Of a stretch of DNA of 64,000 bases, positions 1 to 8,611 are shown piece by piece. This DNA is from Polyangium fumosum (GTDB taxonomy: Bacteria > Myxococcota_A > Polyangia > Polyangiales > Polyangiaceae). Numbering within the stretch: the first letter of the stretch is position 1; every line of letters starts with the position of its first letter. The position numbers and the translations under genes are program-made. The notes beneath the pieces were generated by a model. That model saw only the letters and a list, made by a program, of their open reading frames with translations. It did no database searches and was not told where the DNA came from. Where the stretch lies: positions 62,001-126,000 of the forward strand of contig NZ_SSMQ01000031.1 of NCBI RefSeq assembly GCF_005144585.1. The letters run 5' to 3'.

Positions 1-1257
1 CATCGCGAGCGCCGCGACGCCGAGCGACACGACCACGGCCGCGCTGCGCTTCGGCGGCGCCTTGTGCGCCCCGGTCGCGGACGTGACGAACCCGCGCTGC
101 GTCGCGCCGCTCTCCATCATCGGCGGAGGCGCCTGGCTCGGCGTCGCCGCCGGCATCGGCATCGGCACGCTGCTCGTCGAGATCCGCGCGAAGTTCCCCG
201 TCGCGTAGGGCGCCGGTGCGTTGCCTGCGGGGTTCGGGGGCGCAGCTCCGCTCGTCGGAGCGAAGCCCCCGATGTCATGCCTCGGCACGGGCCAGCCCTG
301 CCCCGACGACTTCATCGCGAGCGCGCGCAGATCCCGCGACACCTCGGCCATGCTTTGCGGCCGCTCCTCGGGCCGCTTCGCCATGCAGCGCAGGATCACG
401 CCTTCGAGCAGCCCATCCATCGCGCAGAACCGGCTCGGCGGCTCCGGCGCTTCCATCGCGTGCCGCGTGATCACGCCGATCGTCGACTCCGCGGTGAACG
501 GCAGCCTCCCCGTGAAGGCGCGGTACATCATCACGCCGAGCGAGTACACGTCGGCGCGGTGATCCACGCTCTCGCTGCGCGCCTGCTCCGGCGCCATGTA
601 GTGTGGTGTGCCGAGGATCATCCCCTCCTCGGTCAGCTCCGACGAACCGCTGTGCAGGATCTTCGCGATCCCGAAATCGAGCAGCTTCACGAAGAGCGGA
701 TCGCCGTTTTCCTGCACGAGGAACACGTTGTCCGGCTTCAGATCGCGGTGGACGATCCCTTGCGCGTGCACGAGCCCGAGCGTGTCGGCGATCTGGATGA
801 ACACGTGCAGGAGCTGCGCGGGACCGAGCCTCGACTCGCGCATCGCCCGCGCGAGATCGAAGCCTTCGAGCAGCTCCATCACCACGTAAAACGGGCCGCC
901 TTCGAGCTGGCCGAAGTCCGTCGTCTCGATGATGTGCCGGCTCTTCAGCGCGTTCGCGGTCTGCGCCTCGCGGATGAAGCGCGCGAGCACGCCATCGTTT
1001 TGCCCGCTGCGCGGCGGGCGCAGCACCTTCATCGCGAACGCCTTGCCGACGACGACGTGCCGGCAGGCGTAGATCGTGCCCATGCCGCCGTGCCCGAGCA
1101 CGCGCTCGATGCGGTAGCGCCCGTCGACGAGCTGCCCGACGAGCTGCTCGGCCCGGAGCGCCGCCGTCTTGTCCAGGCTGACGAGCTTGATCCCGTCATC
1201 CTGACAATGCGAGCGCGCATCGGGGTACTCGCGCGAGCACGCGGGGCAGATCCTCAC
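1..1257 (-). CDS. Serine/threonine protein kinase, 3' end outside window
   Basis: This is a eukaryotic-type Ser/Thr kinase. The reading frame has a GTG start at 1257 and runs off the left edge. The first residues form a zinc-ribbon-like CPAC...HC motif, common in myxobacterial kinases. The kinase core then shows the glycine loop (GHGGMG), the VAIK-type lysine (FAMKV), HRDLKPDN, DFG and the activation-segment end HYMAPEQ. A Pro/Ala-rich linker follows, and the last visible residues (RSAAVVVSLGVAALAM) look like the start of a transmembrane helix, so a membrane-anchored sensor kinase is likely. The start is inferred; no strong ribosome site is visible. No cognate phosphatase lies next to it in this window. 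Confidence 0.93.
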   Translation of the reverse strand, partial: MRICPACSREYPDARSHCQDDGIKLVSLDKTAALRAEQLVGQLVDGRYRIERVLGHGGMGTIYACRHVVVGKAFAMKVLRPPRSGQNDGVLARFIREAQTANALKSRHIIETTDFGQLEGGPFYVVMELLEGFDLARAMRESRLGPAQLLHVFIQIADTLGLVHAQGIVHRDLKPDNVFLVQENGDPLFVKLLDFGIAKILHSGSSELTEEGMILGTPHYMAPEQARSESVDHRADVYSLGVMMYRAFTGRLPFTAESTIGVITRHAMEAPEPPSRFCAMDGLLEGVILRCMAKRPEERPQSMAEVSRDLRALAMKSSGQGWPVPRHDIGGFAPTSGAAPPNPAGNAPAPYATGNFARISTSSVPMPMPAATPSQAPPPMMESGATQRGFVTSATGAHKAPPKRSAAVVVSLGVAALAM

Positions 1258-1413
1258 GGCGAGGATGATGCCACCGGGGCGGATGGGAGCGGAAGGGGAA
1301 AGGGAGGAAGGGCGGGCGGAGGCGGAGAGGACGGCGGACGCGCCGTCGGGACGGAAGCCGCCGCCCGCGGCGCCGAGGGCGGGCGGGGAATCGAAACAAC
1401 GATGAAATGAAGC

Positions 1414-1449
1414 GGGCCCGGTGGGCCTCCGAGGAGACCGACCGGGCCC
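1414..1449 (-). terminator. Rho-independent-like terminator downstream of the 1481-2416 gene
   Basis: Inverted repeat GGGCCCGGT (1414-1422) / ACCGGGCCC (1441-1449) with an 18-base loop, about 30 bases past the stop of the minus-strand lipoprotein gene. On the minus strand a T-rich stretch follows. This is the most evident feature of the 220-base gap between the kinase and the lipoprotein. Confidence 0.55.
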
Positions 1450-1480
1450 ATGGATTCACGTCACGAAGCCGTTCCGCCGA

Positions 1481-2416
1481 TCACCACCAGTAGCGGCGAT
1501 GATGCCGGTAGTACGGGTAGCCGCCGTAATACGGGTAGCCGCCGTAGTAAGGGTAGTTGTAGTAGGGGTAGCCGCCGTAGTAAGGGTAGTTGTAGTACGG
1601 GCGATAGCCGTAACCGTAATACGGGTAGCGGTAGCCATACCGACCGTACCCGCCGTACCAGCCGCGACGCCACGGCTGCGCCGTGAGCGATTCCTGCGAT
1701 TCACCCGTCGATTCCTCGGCCTGGCCGACTTCTTCTCCACTCGTGGCCGCCTGGCCTTCGATCTGCCCCTCGTGGCCGGCCACCTGGCCCTCGATCCTCT
1801 CCGCGCCCGCGACCTGGCCGCCTTCCTCGGCGAGCTGACCGCTCTCCCCAGCGAGCTGACCGCTCTCCCCAGCGAGCTGACCGCTCTCCCCGGCGAGCTG
1901 ACCGCTCTCCCCGGCGAGCTGACCGCTCTCCCCGGCGAGCTGACCACTTTCCTCTTGCTGGCCGAGCGCCGGCTGCCCGCCAGCCCTCTCCTCTGCCGCG
2001 ATCGGTGCGCTCTTGCTGAGATGGTGCTTGCCGAGCCCCTGCACGAAGCCCTTGCCGAGCCCCTTCTCCGTGCCCTTGCTGAGGCCCTTTTCCATGATGG
2101 CCTTGCCGAGCCCCTGCTCGAATCCCTTCCCCTTCTCCATGCCCTTGCCGAGGCCCTTGCCGAGCATGCCGCCCGCGATCTCCCCCGCGACCTGACCGCC
2201 CAGGGACACGTTCTCGCCGAGCTGGCCGTCCTGGCTCCCCGAGGCATCCGTCGAGGCGCCCATGCGCCCCTTGGTGAAGCCGGCACTCTTGTGCACGTTA
2301 TCGAGAGCGCTCTCCGTCTCCTCGTCGATATCCCCGACCTCCGCAGCGCAACCCGCGAGCCAAATGCCCGCGGACGCGGAAAGGATCAATGCCACGATTT
2401 TCGACGTGTTCTTCAT
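1481..2416 (-). CDS. Repeat-rich lipoprotein with YPYYGGY tail
   Basis: Predicted 311-residue lipoprotein. The start at 2416 has a good ribosome site (GGGAGG, about 7 bases upstream) and begins MKNTSKIVALILSASAG, with a lipobox LAGC, so it should be lipidated. The mature protein is built of repeats: GLGKG/GMEKG motifs in the first half, six tandem GQLA(G/E)E heptads in the middle, then GQ-rich segments and a Tyr/Gly/Pro-rich end of repeated YPYYGGY units. No catalytic motif is visible; a structural or envelope surface role is plausible but unproven. It is a paralogue of the 2733-3356 gene: same signal peptide, Gly/Gln-rich middle and aromatic/Gly-rich tail. Confidence 0.87.
   Translation of the reverse strand: MKNTSKIVALILSASAGIWLAGCAAEVGDIDEETESALDNVHKSAGFTKGRMGASTDASGSQDGQLGENVSLGGQVAGEIAGGMLGKGLGKGMEKGKGFEQGLGKAIMEKGLSKGTEKGLGKGFVQGLGKHHLSKSAPIAAEERAGGQPALGQQEESGQLAGESGQLAGESGQLAGESGQLAGESGQLAGESGQLAEEGGQVAGAERIEGQVAGHEGQIEGQAATSGEEVGQAEESTGESQESLTAQPWRRGWYGGYGRYGYRYPYYGYGYRPYYNYPYYGGYPYYNYPYYGGYPYYGGYPYYRHHRRYWW
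1830..1955 (-). repeat. Six tandem 21-bp repeats inside the lipoprotein gene
   Basis: Units starting GCGAGCTGACC occur at 1830, 1851, 1872, 1893, 1914 and 1935, an exact 21-bp period. They encode the GQLAGES heptads. The inner units are nearly identical at DNA level, so copy number may change by slippage while staying in frame. Confidence 0.9.
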
Positions 2417-2492
2417 ACCAACCTCCCCCTGTTCCCACTTCGCTGCGGCCATTCCCTGCGTGAGGGGCGCGAGCGGTTCGCTCTCCTCGGAG

Positions 2493-2541
2493 GGTCCGGC
2501 CACAAGCGAATTCATTTGGCCGGGACAGCCCGACGTCGAGG
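2493..2541 (-). promoter_or_regulatory. Conserved upstream element of the lipoprotein gene at 2416
   Basis: About 77-125 bases before the start codon is a stretch closely matching the region at 3437-3485 before the paralogue. The shared plus-strand core is GGTCCG-CCAC-AGC-A-TTCATT-GGCC, followed by a shared CGTCGAG further out. Conservation in non-coding DNA at the same distance from both starts suggests a common promoter or operator. No sigma factor was assigned. Confidence 0.45.
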
Positions 2542-2732
2542 GTAGGCGCGGGTGAAACGCCCGCGGGGACGATCGGCACGCGGGTCCAAAGGAGCTCATG
2601 TCCGGAGCAGGATGGCTCGATCGGAAGTCGTGGAGCGTGGAAATGGAAACAGACCCGAACGACCTCCTCCGTGGAGGCCGCTCAGGCCCGTAAGTTCAAT
2701 TCACGCGTTCCTTCCGTTGATGTCTGGAGCGA

Positions 2733-3356
2733 TCACCAGAAGGCGCCGCCCAAACCGCAGCCGCCGGCGAAGCCGCCCCAGATCCCGTAGCCGCCGCAGG
2801 GGCGATAGCAGCCGCCGCCGAAGAAGCCGGGAGCGTATCCTCGCCAGCCGTACCCGAACCCGGCGAATCCAATGCCAGCCCCGCACCAGCTCGAGAGCGC
2901 TTCCTGCGACTCCGACGTATCACCCTCCTCGACCTGGCCGGCGACATCCTGACCCGCCGACTCCTCGTGCACGAGCGCCGTCTCCGAGAGCTGCCCCTCG
3001 ATACCGGCGCGCTGCCCCTCTTCGACCCTCTCCTCGCGCGCAGCCTGGCCGCCTTCCAGGCTTCCGCCGAACGCCGGCTGCTCGATTTGCGTCCCGCCTG
3101 CCACGACCCGCGCGGCCTTGCCGAGCATCCTGCCCTCGAATTGGCTGTCCTGCCCGAGCATTCCCTTTCCCTTCGAGATCGCCGGGAACTCCGCCTGACC
3201 GCCGAGATGCCCCTTGGTGATCGCGCCCTTCTCCAGGTTGGCCGCCGCGTCGTCCGTATCCTCGCTGAGATCCCCGTACTCGGCCGCGCAGCCCGTCATC
3301 CACACGCAGGCCGACGCCGACAGAATCAACGCAACGAGCTTCGACGTGTTCTTCAT
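2733..3356 (-). CDS. Lipoprotein paralogue with Gly/aromatic-rich tail
   Basis: Predicted 207-residue lipoprotein. The signal peptide (MKNTSKLVALILSASACVW) is nearly identical to that of the 1481-2416 product and ends in lipobox MTGC. GGGGGGAG upstream of the ATG is the ribosome site. The acidic DxSEDTDDA segment after the Cys, the Gly/Gln-rich middle and the final Gly/Cys/aromatic tail (residues about 158-207) parallel the paralogue, but the tail has Cys, Gly and Phe instead of Tyr-Pro repeats. The function is unknown; the pair looks like a tandem duplication that has diverged mostly in the C-terminal tail. Confidence 0.85.
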   Translation of the reverse strand: MKNTSKLVALILSASACVWMTGCAAEYGDLSEDTDDAAANLEKGAITKGHLGGQAEFPAISKGKGMLGQDSQFEGRMLGKAARVVAGGTQIEQPAFGGSLEGGQAAREERVEEGQRAGIEGQLSETALVHEESAGQDVAGQVEEGDTSESQEALSSWCGAGIGFAGFGYGWRGYAPGFFGGGCYRPCGGYGIWGGFAGGCGLGGAFW

Positions 3357-3436
3357 ACGAATCTCCCCCCTGTTTCCATTCGACGAGGTCTTTCCTCCGT
3401 GGGCTGAAAAGCAGTGATGTGCTCGCTTGCCGCGAA

Positions 3437-3485
3437 GGTCCGACCACGAGCCATTTCATTCGGCCCGGTCGTCAGAACGTCGAGC
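3437..3485 (-). promoter_or_regulatory. Conserved upstream element of the lipoprotein gene at 3356
   Basis: Partner of the 2493-2541 element, at a similar distance (about 81 bases) from its start codon. It shares the GGTCCG-CCAC-AGC-TTCATT-GGCC core and the outer CGTCGAG. Confidence 0.45.
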
Positions 3486-3628
3486 GGTCCGGCGATGGAA
3501 CACGCCCCGAGCATGCGGCGACTTGCAGGAGAAATCCTAGGGGCGAACCCCCTACGGGCCCTGCCGAGGCCCCTACGCGCCACGCGGGTCCCGTTTTCAG
3601 GGCCGCGCAGCGCAACGCGGAGAGAAGC

Positions 3629-4363
3629 TCAGAATACCTGGTTCGAGAAGCGGAAGAGCAGCATCTTCGGCGCGGCGCCCTCCGGATCGAGCACGATGAC
3701 CCCATCCTGGGCCGCGCTGTTCCGGTGCACCTTGTGCGCGCTCGCCCCGCCCGAGCTGTGGGCATAGACGCTGATCTTCTCGCCGAGCGGGATCACGTCG
3801 GCGATCATGTCCGATAACGTGGGCAGGTCATACGGCGTGAATGCCTCCGCCTGCACCCCGAGGTCGTTCACGTAATCGAGGGAGAGCCCGGGATGCCAGC
3901 CTTCCTCCCACACCGGCCCGGGCAACACGTGCGACGTCTCGAGGTACCGCACGTTGGGATCCCCGAAGCTCGATTCCACGTTCACCACCATCCGATAGGC
4001 CTTGCCGTCCATGACCACCTGCACGACCACGTGATCGTCGTTCGGCATCGCGCATTGCGTATCGGTCGGCTTCACGATGGCGAGCACCGTGCCATCGGCG
4101 CGCCCGAACGCGCTCGTGAGCGCGTCGCCGAACGTGTCGGCGCAATCTTTCGCCTTGTCCACGGTCCCGCCGCCGGAACCTCCGGCGCCGCCCATCCCGC
4201 CGCCGCCGTCGCCCCCGCTGCCGCCGGCGCCGCCCGTGCCTGTGCTCGTGCTCGACGCGCTCGCCCCGGCCGTGCCGCCCGTCCCGCCGCCTTCTCCACA
4301 CCCGCCGAGCGCGACGCCGAGAAGCGCCACGCTCACCCCATACCGCATCGTCCGCGATCCCAT
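3629..4363 (-). CDS. Hypothetical lipoprotein with Ser/Gly-rich tether
   Basis: Predicted 244-residue protein. The start at 4363 follows AAAGGACAGG; an alternative ATG lies at 4348. The signal peptide ends in lipobox LGGC, followed by about 45 residues of Ser/Thr/Gly (GGAGGSGG type), the usual myxobacterial spacer between lipid anchor and domain. The remaining 180 residues form one compact domain with no motif I recognise. It contains a few Cys (KDCADTF, TQCAMP) and ends MLLFRFSNQVF. It lies 50 bases downstream of the QEGLA-motif gene on the same strand, so co-transcription is possible. Confidence 0.82.
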   Translation of the reverse strand: MGSRTMRYGVSVALLGVALGGCGEGGGTGGTAGASASSTSTGTGGAGGSGGDGGGGMGGAGGSGGGTVDKAKDCADTFGDALTSAFGRADGTVLAIVKPTDTQCAMPNDDHVVVQVVMDGKAYRMVVNVESSFGDPNVRYLETSHVLPGPVWEEGWHPGLSLDYVNDLGVQAEAFTPYDLPTLSDMIADVIPLGEKISVYAHSSGGASAHKVHRNSAAQDGVIVLDPEGAAPKMLLFRFSNQVF

Positions 4364-4415
4364 GTCCTGTCCTTTTTCAATTGACAGGGCCGCGGCTTTA
4401 TGCGGTGCGCTCTTG

Positions 4416-5990
4416 CTAGAGCGCCATCACCTTGCTGTAGTGCTCGGCGATCGCCGTGGCCCCGAGCCGTGAGAAGAAGGACGAGTAACACATCCAGATC
4501 GCGAGCCCGTTCATGTCGTCGAAGAGCGGCGGCAGGTACGGCGGAGGCTTCACGATCCCGTCGGTGACGTGCGCGTAGAGCACCGGCACGTCCTCGTGCG
4601 CCACTTTCCCCACGAACAAGAACGGGATCAGCGCGGCCTTGTCCTGCTGGATCGCGGCCCGCATGAACGCGTAGTTGAGGACGATCCCCTTGCAGTAACA
4701 GGCGTCCTTCGTGAACGGCCCGCCGCCTTCGAGCAGCCCGCCGCGGAAGACCCGGCGCGCGTTCTGGAAGCACTCGTCTTCCTCGTAGCCCTCGGTCCGG
4801 TACCACTCGAACACGTCGAGGAAACTCGCGCCGTCCTCGGCCTTGTCCACCGCGAGGATCCGATCGTTCAGCTTCTTCGCGCGTCGCGGCGACGACCGGA
4901 ACGTGAAGATCTCGACGAGCGCCGCGAGCCCCTCCTGCACCGCCGTCGTGCGCGGCGGCCCCTTGCCGAGCCAGCGCGCCACGGGCTGCGCCTGCCCGTT
5001 CAGGTTCGTCGCCACGTGCACCCAGCCCTCGTGCGCCTCGAGGATGTCGATGTCCCGCGTCGAGAACGTCGCCCCGCTCCGGATCTTCACGTAGTCGCTG
5101 CCCGCCGCCGCGTCCGCGAGGATCGAGTCGTCCACCTGCACGCGGATCGCCGCGCTCCCGAAGAACCGATCGAAGCGCGCGTTCAGCTCCATCGCCGCCA
5201 TCTCGGCCGTGATCTCGCGCCGCTCCGGCGGACCGAGCTTCTCGCCGCCGATCGCCGTGAGCACGTCGTAGAGCACGATCCCCATGTCGCGCACGCTCGT
5301 CTGACCGTCGGGCAGCTTGTCCTTCGGCGACCCGTAGAGCACCCGCGACATCTTGTAAAAATCCCGCTTCCCGCGCGCCTTGAGCATCCGCACGACGTCG
5401 CGGTACTCCGCCGCCGTGTGCCGCAGGATATTTCCGAGCCGATCGTTCTTCCCAAGCTCGCGCTCCGCGTCGCGCAGGATCTCCTCGAGCTCGGCGATCT
5501 TCACGTCCGCGTCGAAGCCCAGGTCCGTCGCGTACGTCACCTTCGGCAGATCCCGCTGCTTGCCGCGGAGAAACTGCTCCTCCACCGCCGACTCCCAGCG
5601 CAGCGCCTGCAAGATCCGGATCGGCCGCTGCGCCTCCAGCACGCGCTGCGAGAGCTTCGCCAGGATCTCCTTGTACGAGCGCCAGGGCCCTGCCGCGGGC
5701 GGCGGCGGCACCGAGGGGATCGGATCGTCGCGCAGGCTCAGCGACTCGAGCGGCGCCGTCGCCGCGTGGTCCGCGACCTGCGCTTTCGCCGCGCCGTTCC
5801 CGTTCCCGTTCCGTTTCCCCGGGTTCGAGGGCCGCTCCGGCGGACGCTCTCGCTCTTTCGAGGGCTCCTCGGCTGCGTCCCGGGCCTCCCGCGCCTCCTC
5901 CGCCTCCGCGGGGACGAGGGGCGGCGGCGGCACGGCGAACGCGGCGACCTCCCGCGTGTCTTTTTCGCGAGGCTCCTGCTTCGGGGGCAT
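4416..5990 (-). CDS. QEGLA-motif protein, MATCAP/DUF1704-like putative metallopeptidase
   Basis: About 524 residues. The conserved part carries the two hallmarks of the DUF1704 'flavohemoglobin expression-modulating QEGLA motif' family: an HExxxH motif (AHEGWVH) and [10 protein letters not shown] about 30 residues later. The eukaryotic members of this fold (MATCAP/KIAA0895) are zinc carboxypeptidases removing a C-terminal tyrosine, so a metal-dependent peptidase is a reasonable inference; no bacterial substrate is known to me. The first 110 residues are Pro/Glu-rich and low complexity, an unusual extension. The frame stays open well upstream of 5990, so ATG 5990 is a choice (GTG 6005 is the alternative); no ribosome site decides it. 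Confidence 0.85.
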   Translation of the reverse strand: MPPKQEPREKDTREVAAFAVPPPPLVPAEAEEAREARDAAEEPSKERERPPERPSNPGKRNGNGNGAAKAQVADHAATAPLESLSLRDDPIPSVPPPPAAGPWRSYKEILAKLSQRVLEAQRPIRILQALRWESAVEEQFLRGKQRDLPKVTYATDLGFDADVKIAELEEILRDAERELGKNDRLGNILRHTAAEYRDVVRMLKARGKRDFYKMSRVLYGSPKDKLPDGQTSVRDMGIVLYDVLTAIGGEKLGPPERREITAEMAAMELNARFDRFFGSAAIRVQVDDSILADAAAGSDYVKIRSGATFSTRDIDILEAHEGWVHVATNLNGQAQPVARWLGKGPPRTTAVQEGLAALVEIFTFRSSPRRAKKLNDRILAVDKAEDGASFLDVFEWYRTEGYEEDECFQNARRVFRGGLLEGGGPFTKDACYCKGIVLNYAFMRAAIQQDKAALIPFLFVGKVAHEDVPVLYAHVTDGIVKPPPYLPPLFDDMNGLAIWMCYSSFFSRLGATAIAEHYSKVMAL

Positions 5991-6137
5991 CGAGGTGATT
6001 GTCACACAGTTGGGCCCGGACGGATCATGGGAAGTTCCGGAAGCCTTGCTCGGGCACGACGCCCGCGGTACGAGGCCAGCCGCGTACACCGCTTCGGGGG
6101 CTCCACTCCGCGAGCGGAGCTGCGCCCCCGAACCCCC

Positions 6138-7151
6138 ATGTCCACCGATACGACGACCGACACCGGCGAGGCCGAACTCTCCGACGCCGAGCTGCTCGAA
6201 AAGACCGAGGCCGCCGCCAAGCGCCTCCGCACCGCCGTGGCCCAGGCCGTCGTCGGCCAGGACGCGGTCGTCGAATCCATGCTCGTCACGCTGGCTGCGC
6301 GGGGCCATGCCCTGCTCGTCGGCGTCCCGGGCCTCGCCAAGACCCTGCTCGTGGCCTCCTTGGCCCGCGCCCTCGACCTCTCGTTCGGCCGCGTCCAGTT
6401 CACGCCGGACCTCTTGCCGGCCGACATCACCGGCACCGACGTCCTCCACGAGCAACACGGCAGCCGCACGCTGCGCTTCATGCCCGGCCCGATCTTCCAC
6501 AATCTGATCCTGGCCGACGAAATCAACCGCACGCCCCCGAAGACCCAGGCGGCGCTCCTCGAAGCGATGCAGGAGCGCAAGGTCACGGTCGGCGCCGCGA
6601 CGCACCCGCTCCCGGATCCCTTCCAGGTGTTCGCGACCCGCAATCCGATCGAGCAGGAGGGCACCTACCCCCTGCCCGAGGCCCAGCTCGACCGCTTCCT
6701 CCTGGAAATCCACGTCGATTACCCGAGCGAAGAAGAGGAGCGCGAGGTCGCGCGCCGCACCACGAGCGGCAAGGCTCCGCAGATCGAGCCCGTCCTCCAT
6801 GCCGCCGACGTGCGCGCGATTGGCAAGCTCGTGCCGCGCATCCCCGTCACGGACGAGGCCGTCTCCCTGGCCGTCTCGCTCTGCCGGGCCACGCGCCCCA
6901 CGGCGGGCAAGGTCGTCCGCGAGGTCAAGGAGTACGTACGGTACGGCGCCGGCCCGCGCGGCAGCCAGGCCCTCGTCCTCGCCGCGAAGGCCCGCGCTGC
7001 CCTCCGCGGCGAGGCCGCCGCCGACGTCGACGACGTGCGCGCCATGCTCGTGCCCGCGCTCCGCCACCGCATCGTCCTCTCCTACCGCGCCGAGGCCGAC
7101 GGCGTGCGCGACGTCGACGTCCTCGAAGCGGCGGCGAAGAGCGTGCGTTAG
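6138..7151 (+). CDS. MoxR-family AAA+ ATPase
   Basis: 337 residues. Walker A GVPGLAKT, Walker [10 protein letters not shown] and the sensor-1 segment [23 protein letters not shown] are classic for MoxR chaperone-like ATPases, and the C-terminal lid follows. Family members usually work with von Willebrand A-domain partners to activate or assemble protein complexes. Here no vWA gene is adjacent; the downstream neighbour is convergent and overlaps by four bases. It is distinct from the second MoxR at 13671-14837. The ATG at 6138 gives the normal family length; a preceding AG-rich ribosome site is not obvious. Confidence 0.93.
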   Translation: MSTDTTTDTGEAELSDAELLEKTEAAAKRLRTAVAQAVVGQDAVVESMLVTLAARGHALLVGVPGLAKTLLVASLARALDLSFGRVQFTPDLLPADITGTDVLHEQHGSRTLRFMPGPIFHNLILADEINRTPPKTQAALLEAMQERKVTVGAATHPLPDPFQVFATRNPIEQEGTYPLPEAQLDRFLLEIHVDYPSEEEEREVARRTTSGKAPQIEPVLHAADVRAIGKLVPRIPVTDEAVSLAVSLCRATRPTAGKVVREVKEYVRYGAGPRGSQALVLAAKARAALRGEAAADVDDVRAMLVPALRHRIVLSYRAEADGVRDVDVLEAAAKSVR

Positions 7152-7702
7152 GCCGACGCCTGCTGCGGCGGCGCCGCGTCTTCCTGCGAGAACACGTCGA
7201 GCGAGCGCACGAGCTCCATCCCCTTCGGCTGGAGCAAAAAGCGGAAGCTCGCCTCCCGCCGCCCCTGCTCCCCCTCGGCGGGCGTCAGACGGATCGCCGC
7301 GACTCCGCTCTTCTTGATCCCGGGCCAGGCCACGTCGCCGAGCAGGTTCCGGGCGAGCATCGACAACCCCGGCTCGTGGCCCACGAGCGCGAGCGGCCCG
7401 CGCCCGCGATGGGCCTCGATGAGCCGCACGAGGTCCGCGAGATCCCCGCTCGGCGCGAGCTCCGGCCGCACGAGGACTTCCTCTTCCAGCCCGAGCTCTG
7501 CCGCGAGGATTTCCGCCGTTTGCACCGAGCGCACCAGGCTCGAGGTCCAGATCGCCGTGGGCCTGCGCGACGACCGTTCGTCGAGCCAGCGCGCGACCTT
7601 TCGCGACACCCGACGGCCTTTCGCCGTAAGCCACCTGCCTGCGTCACCGAGCCCGGGAGCGTTCTCCACGGCCTCGCCGTGTCGGAATAGAAGGAGATCC
7701 AT
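7148..7702 (-). CDS. sixA: SixA-type histidine phosphatase
   Basis: 184 residues of the histidine phosphatase superfamily, short SixA branch: the N-terminal catalytic motif FRHGEA, Arg in the [12 protein letters not shown] segment, and the second catalytic His in VGHEPGL. SixA proteins remove phosphate from phosphohistidine, for example on HPt or PTS-Ntr proteins. The substrate here is unknown. The 3' end overlaps the end of the MoxR gene by four bases on the opposite strand. Confidence 0.88.
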   Translation of the reverse strand: MDLLLFRHGEAVENAPGLGDAGRWLTAKGRRVSRKVARWLDERSSRRPTAIWTSSLVRSVQTAEILAAELGLEEEVLVRPELAPSGDLADLVRLIEAHRGRGPLALVGHEPGLSMLARNLLGDVAWPGIKKSGVAAIRLTPAEGEQGRREASFRFLLQPKGMELVRSLDVFSQEDAAPPQQASA

Positions 7703-7930
7703 GGCGCGCGATCTCTACCTCGCGCCGCGCGCCCCTGCACCCGTCTCGTTGACCGAGGGGGGTTCGGGAACGGCCGTCAGGGGCTCCGGGGGAGCGCGCG
7801 GAAGGATGTCCTGAGCAACGCGCCTCGGGAGAACTTCGCGAAAGGAACGTGCTTTCGGGGAAAACGCGCTATTCTCCCCCTGCGGCCGGCCGCCGCGGGT
7901 CACGAAGGCACTCGAGCCGGGGAGGACACG

Positions 7931-8542
7931 ATGTTCTTGAGCTCGTTCGAGGAGAGGGTGGCGATGGGGTTTCGTGCCGCACGAGGAGCGCTCCTCGTCG
8001 GAGCGCTTTCCGCGCTCGGGTGCGGGGGCGGCCCGCACTACGTCCGCGCCGCGGCGCCGTTGCCTCCCGACCCGGCGGAGGTCGTCGAGACCACGTCCGA
8101 GCCCACGGCCATCTACATCATCGTGAACCAGCCCGAGGGCGCCCCGGCGCCCGAGATCGTCCACCAGGACGAGGGCTGGGTCCCGAGCGAGTTCCCCGCG
8201 GAAAACCCGTTCCAGCGCGCGCGCACCTGGGTCGGCGACTACGACTGCACGCAGGGCAACACGGGCCTCGCGCTCCGCATCGTCGACGTCCGCGGCCGCG
8301 TCGTGCGTGCGGTCTTCGACTTCCACCACGCCCCCTCGGGCGCGGCCGGCTCGTACCTCATCTCCGGCACGTACGAGCCCGAGACCCGCCGCGTGCGCTT
8401 CGATCCGAGCCGCTGGATCGTGCAGCCCGAGCACTACATCATGGTCAGCATGGAGGGCGAAATCGCCACCGACAACTCCCTCTTCGCCGGCAAGATCACG
8501 TTCCCGGGCTGCGGCGCGTTCCACCTCAAGCCCACGCGGTAA
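7931..8542 (+). CDS. Hypothetical lipoprotein
   Basis: 203 residues. The start at 7931 has GGGGAGG six bases upstream; a second good start is 7964 (preceded by GGAGAGG), which would place the signal peptide MGFRAARGALLVGALSALGC directly at the N-terminus. Lipobox ALGC. The mature domain of about 165 residues contains WVGDYDCTQGNTGLALRI and GSYLISGTYEPETRRV, which look like beta strands of a small beta-barrel or sandwich. I know no function for it. The gene ends in a strong hairpin shared with the convergent neighbour. Confidence 0.82.
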   Translation: MFLSSFEERVAMGFRAARGALLVGALSALGCGGGPHYVRAAAPLPPDPAEVVETTSEPTAIYIIVNQPEGAPAPEIVHQDEGWVPSEFPAENPFQRARTWVGDYDCTQGNTGLALRIVDVRGRVVRAVFDFHHAPSGAAGSYLISGTYEPETRRVRFDPSRWIVQPEHYIMVSMEGEIATDNSLFAGKITFPGCGAFHLKPTR

Positions 8543-8558
8543 CGAAGCGAAGAAAAGC

Positions 8559-8602
8559 GAGCGCGTCGGGCCCACCCTGCCCAAAGCGAGCCCGACGCGC
8601 TC
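8559..8602. terminator. Bidirectional terminator between convergent genes
   Basis: Perfect 13-bp inverted repeat GAGCGCGTCGGGC (8559-8571) / GCCCGACGCGCTC (8590-8602) with an 18-base loop, filling the 69-base gap between the stops of the plus-strand lipoprotein and the minus-strand repeat lipoprotein. An A-run precedes it (T-run on the minus strand). Confidence 0.75.
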
Positions 8603-8611
8603 CGTTGGTCC

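Noticed and set aside
4569-6137. Long upstream extension of the plus-strand MoxR frame
   Set aside because: It is antisense to the QEGLA-motif gene and Arg/Pro-rich; MoxR homology begins only after ATG 6138.
5991-7634. N-terminal extension of the minus-strand QEGLA frame to 7634
   Set aside because: Runs antisense to the MoxR gene and into SixA; sequence is shadow-like and the family domain does not need it.
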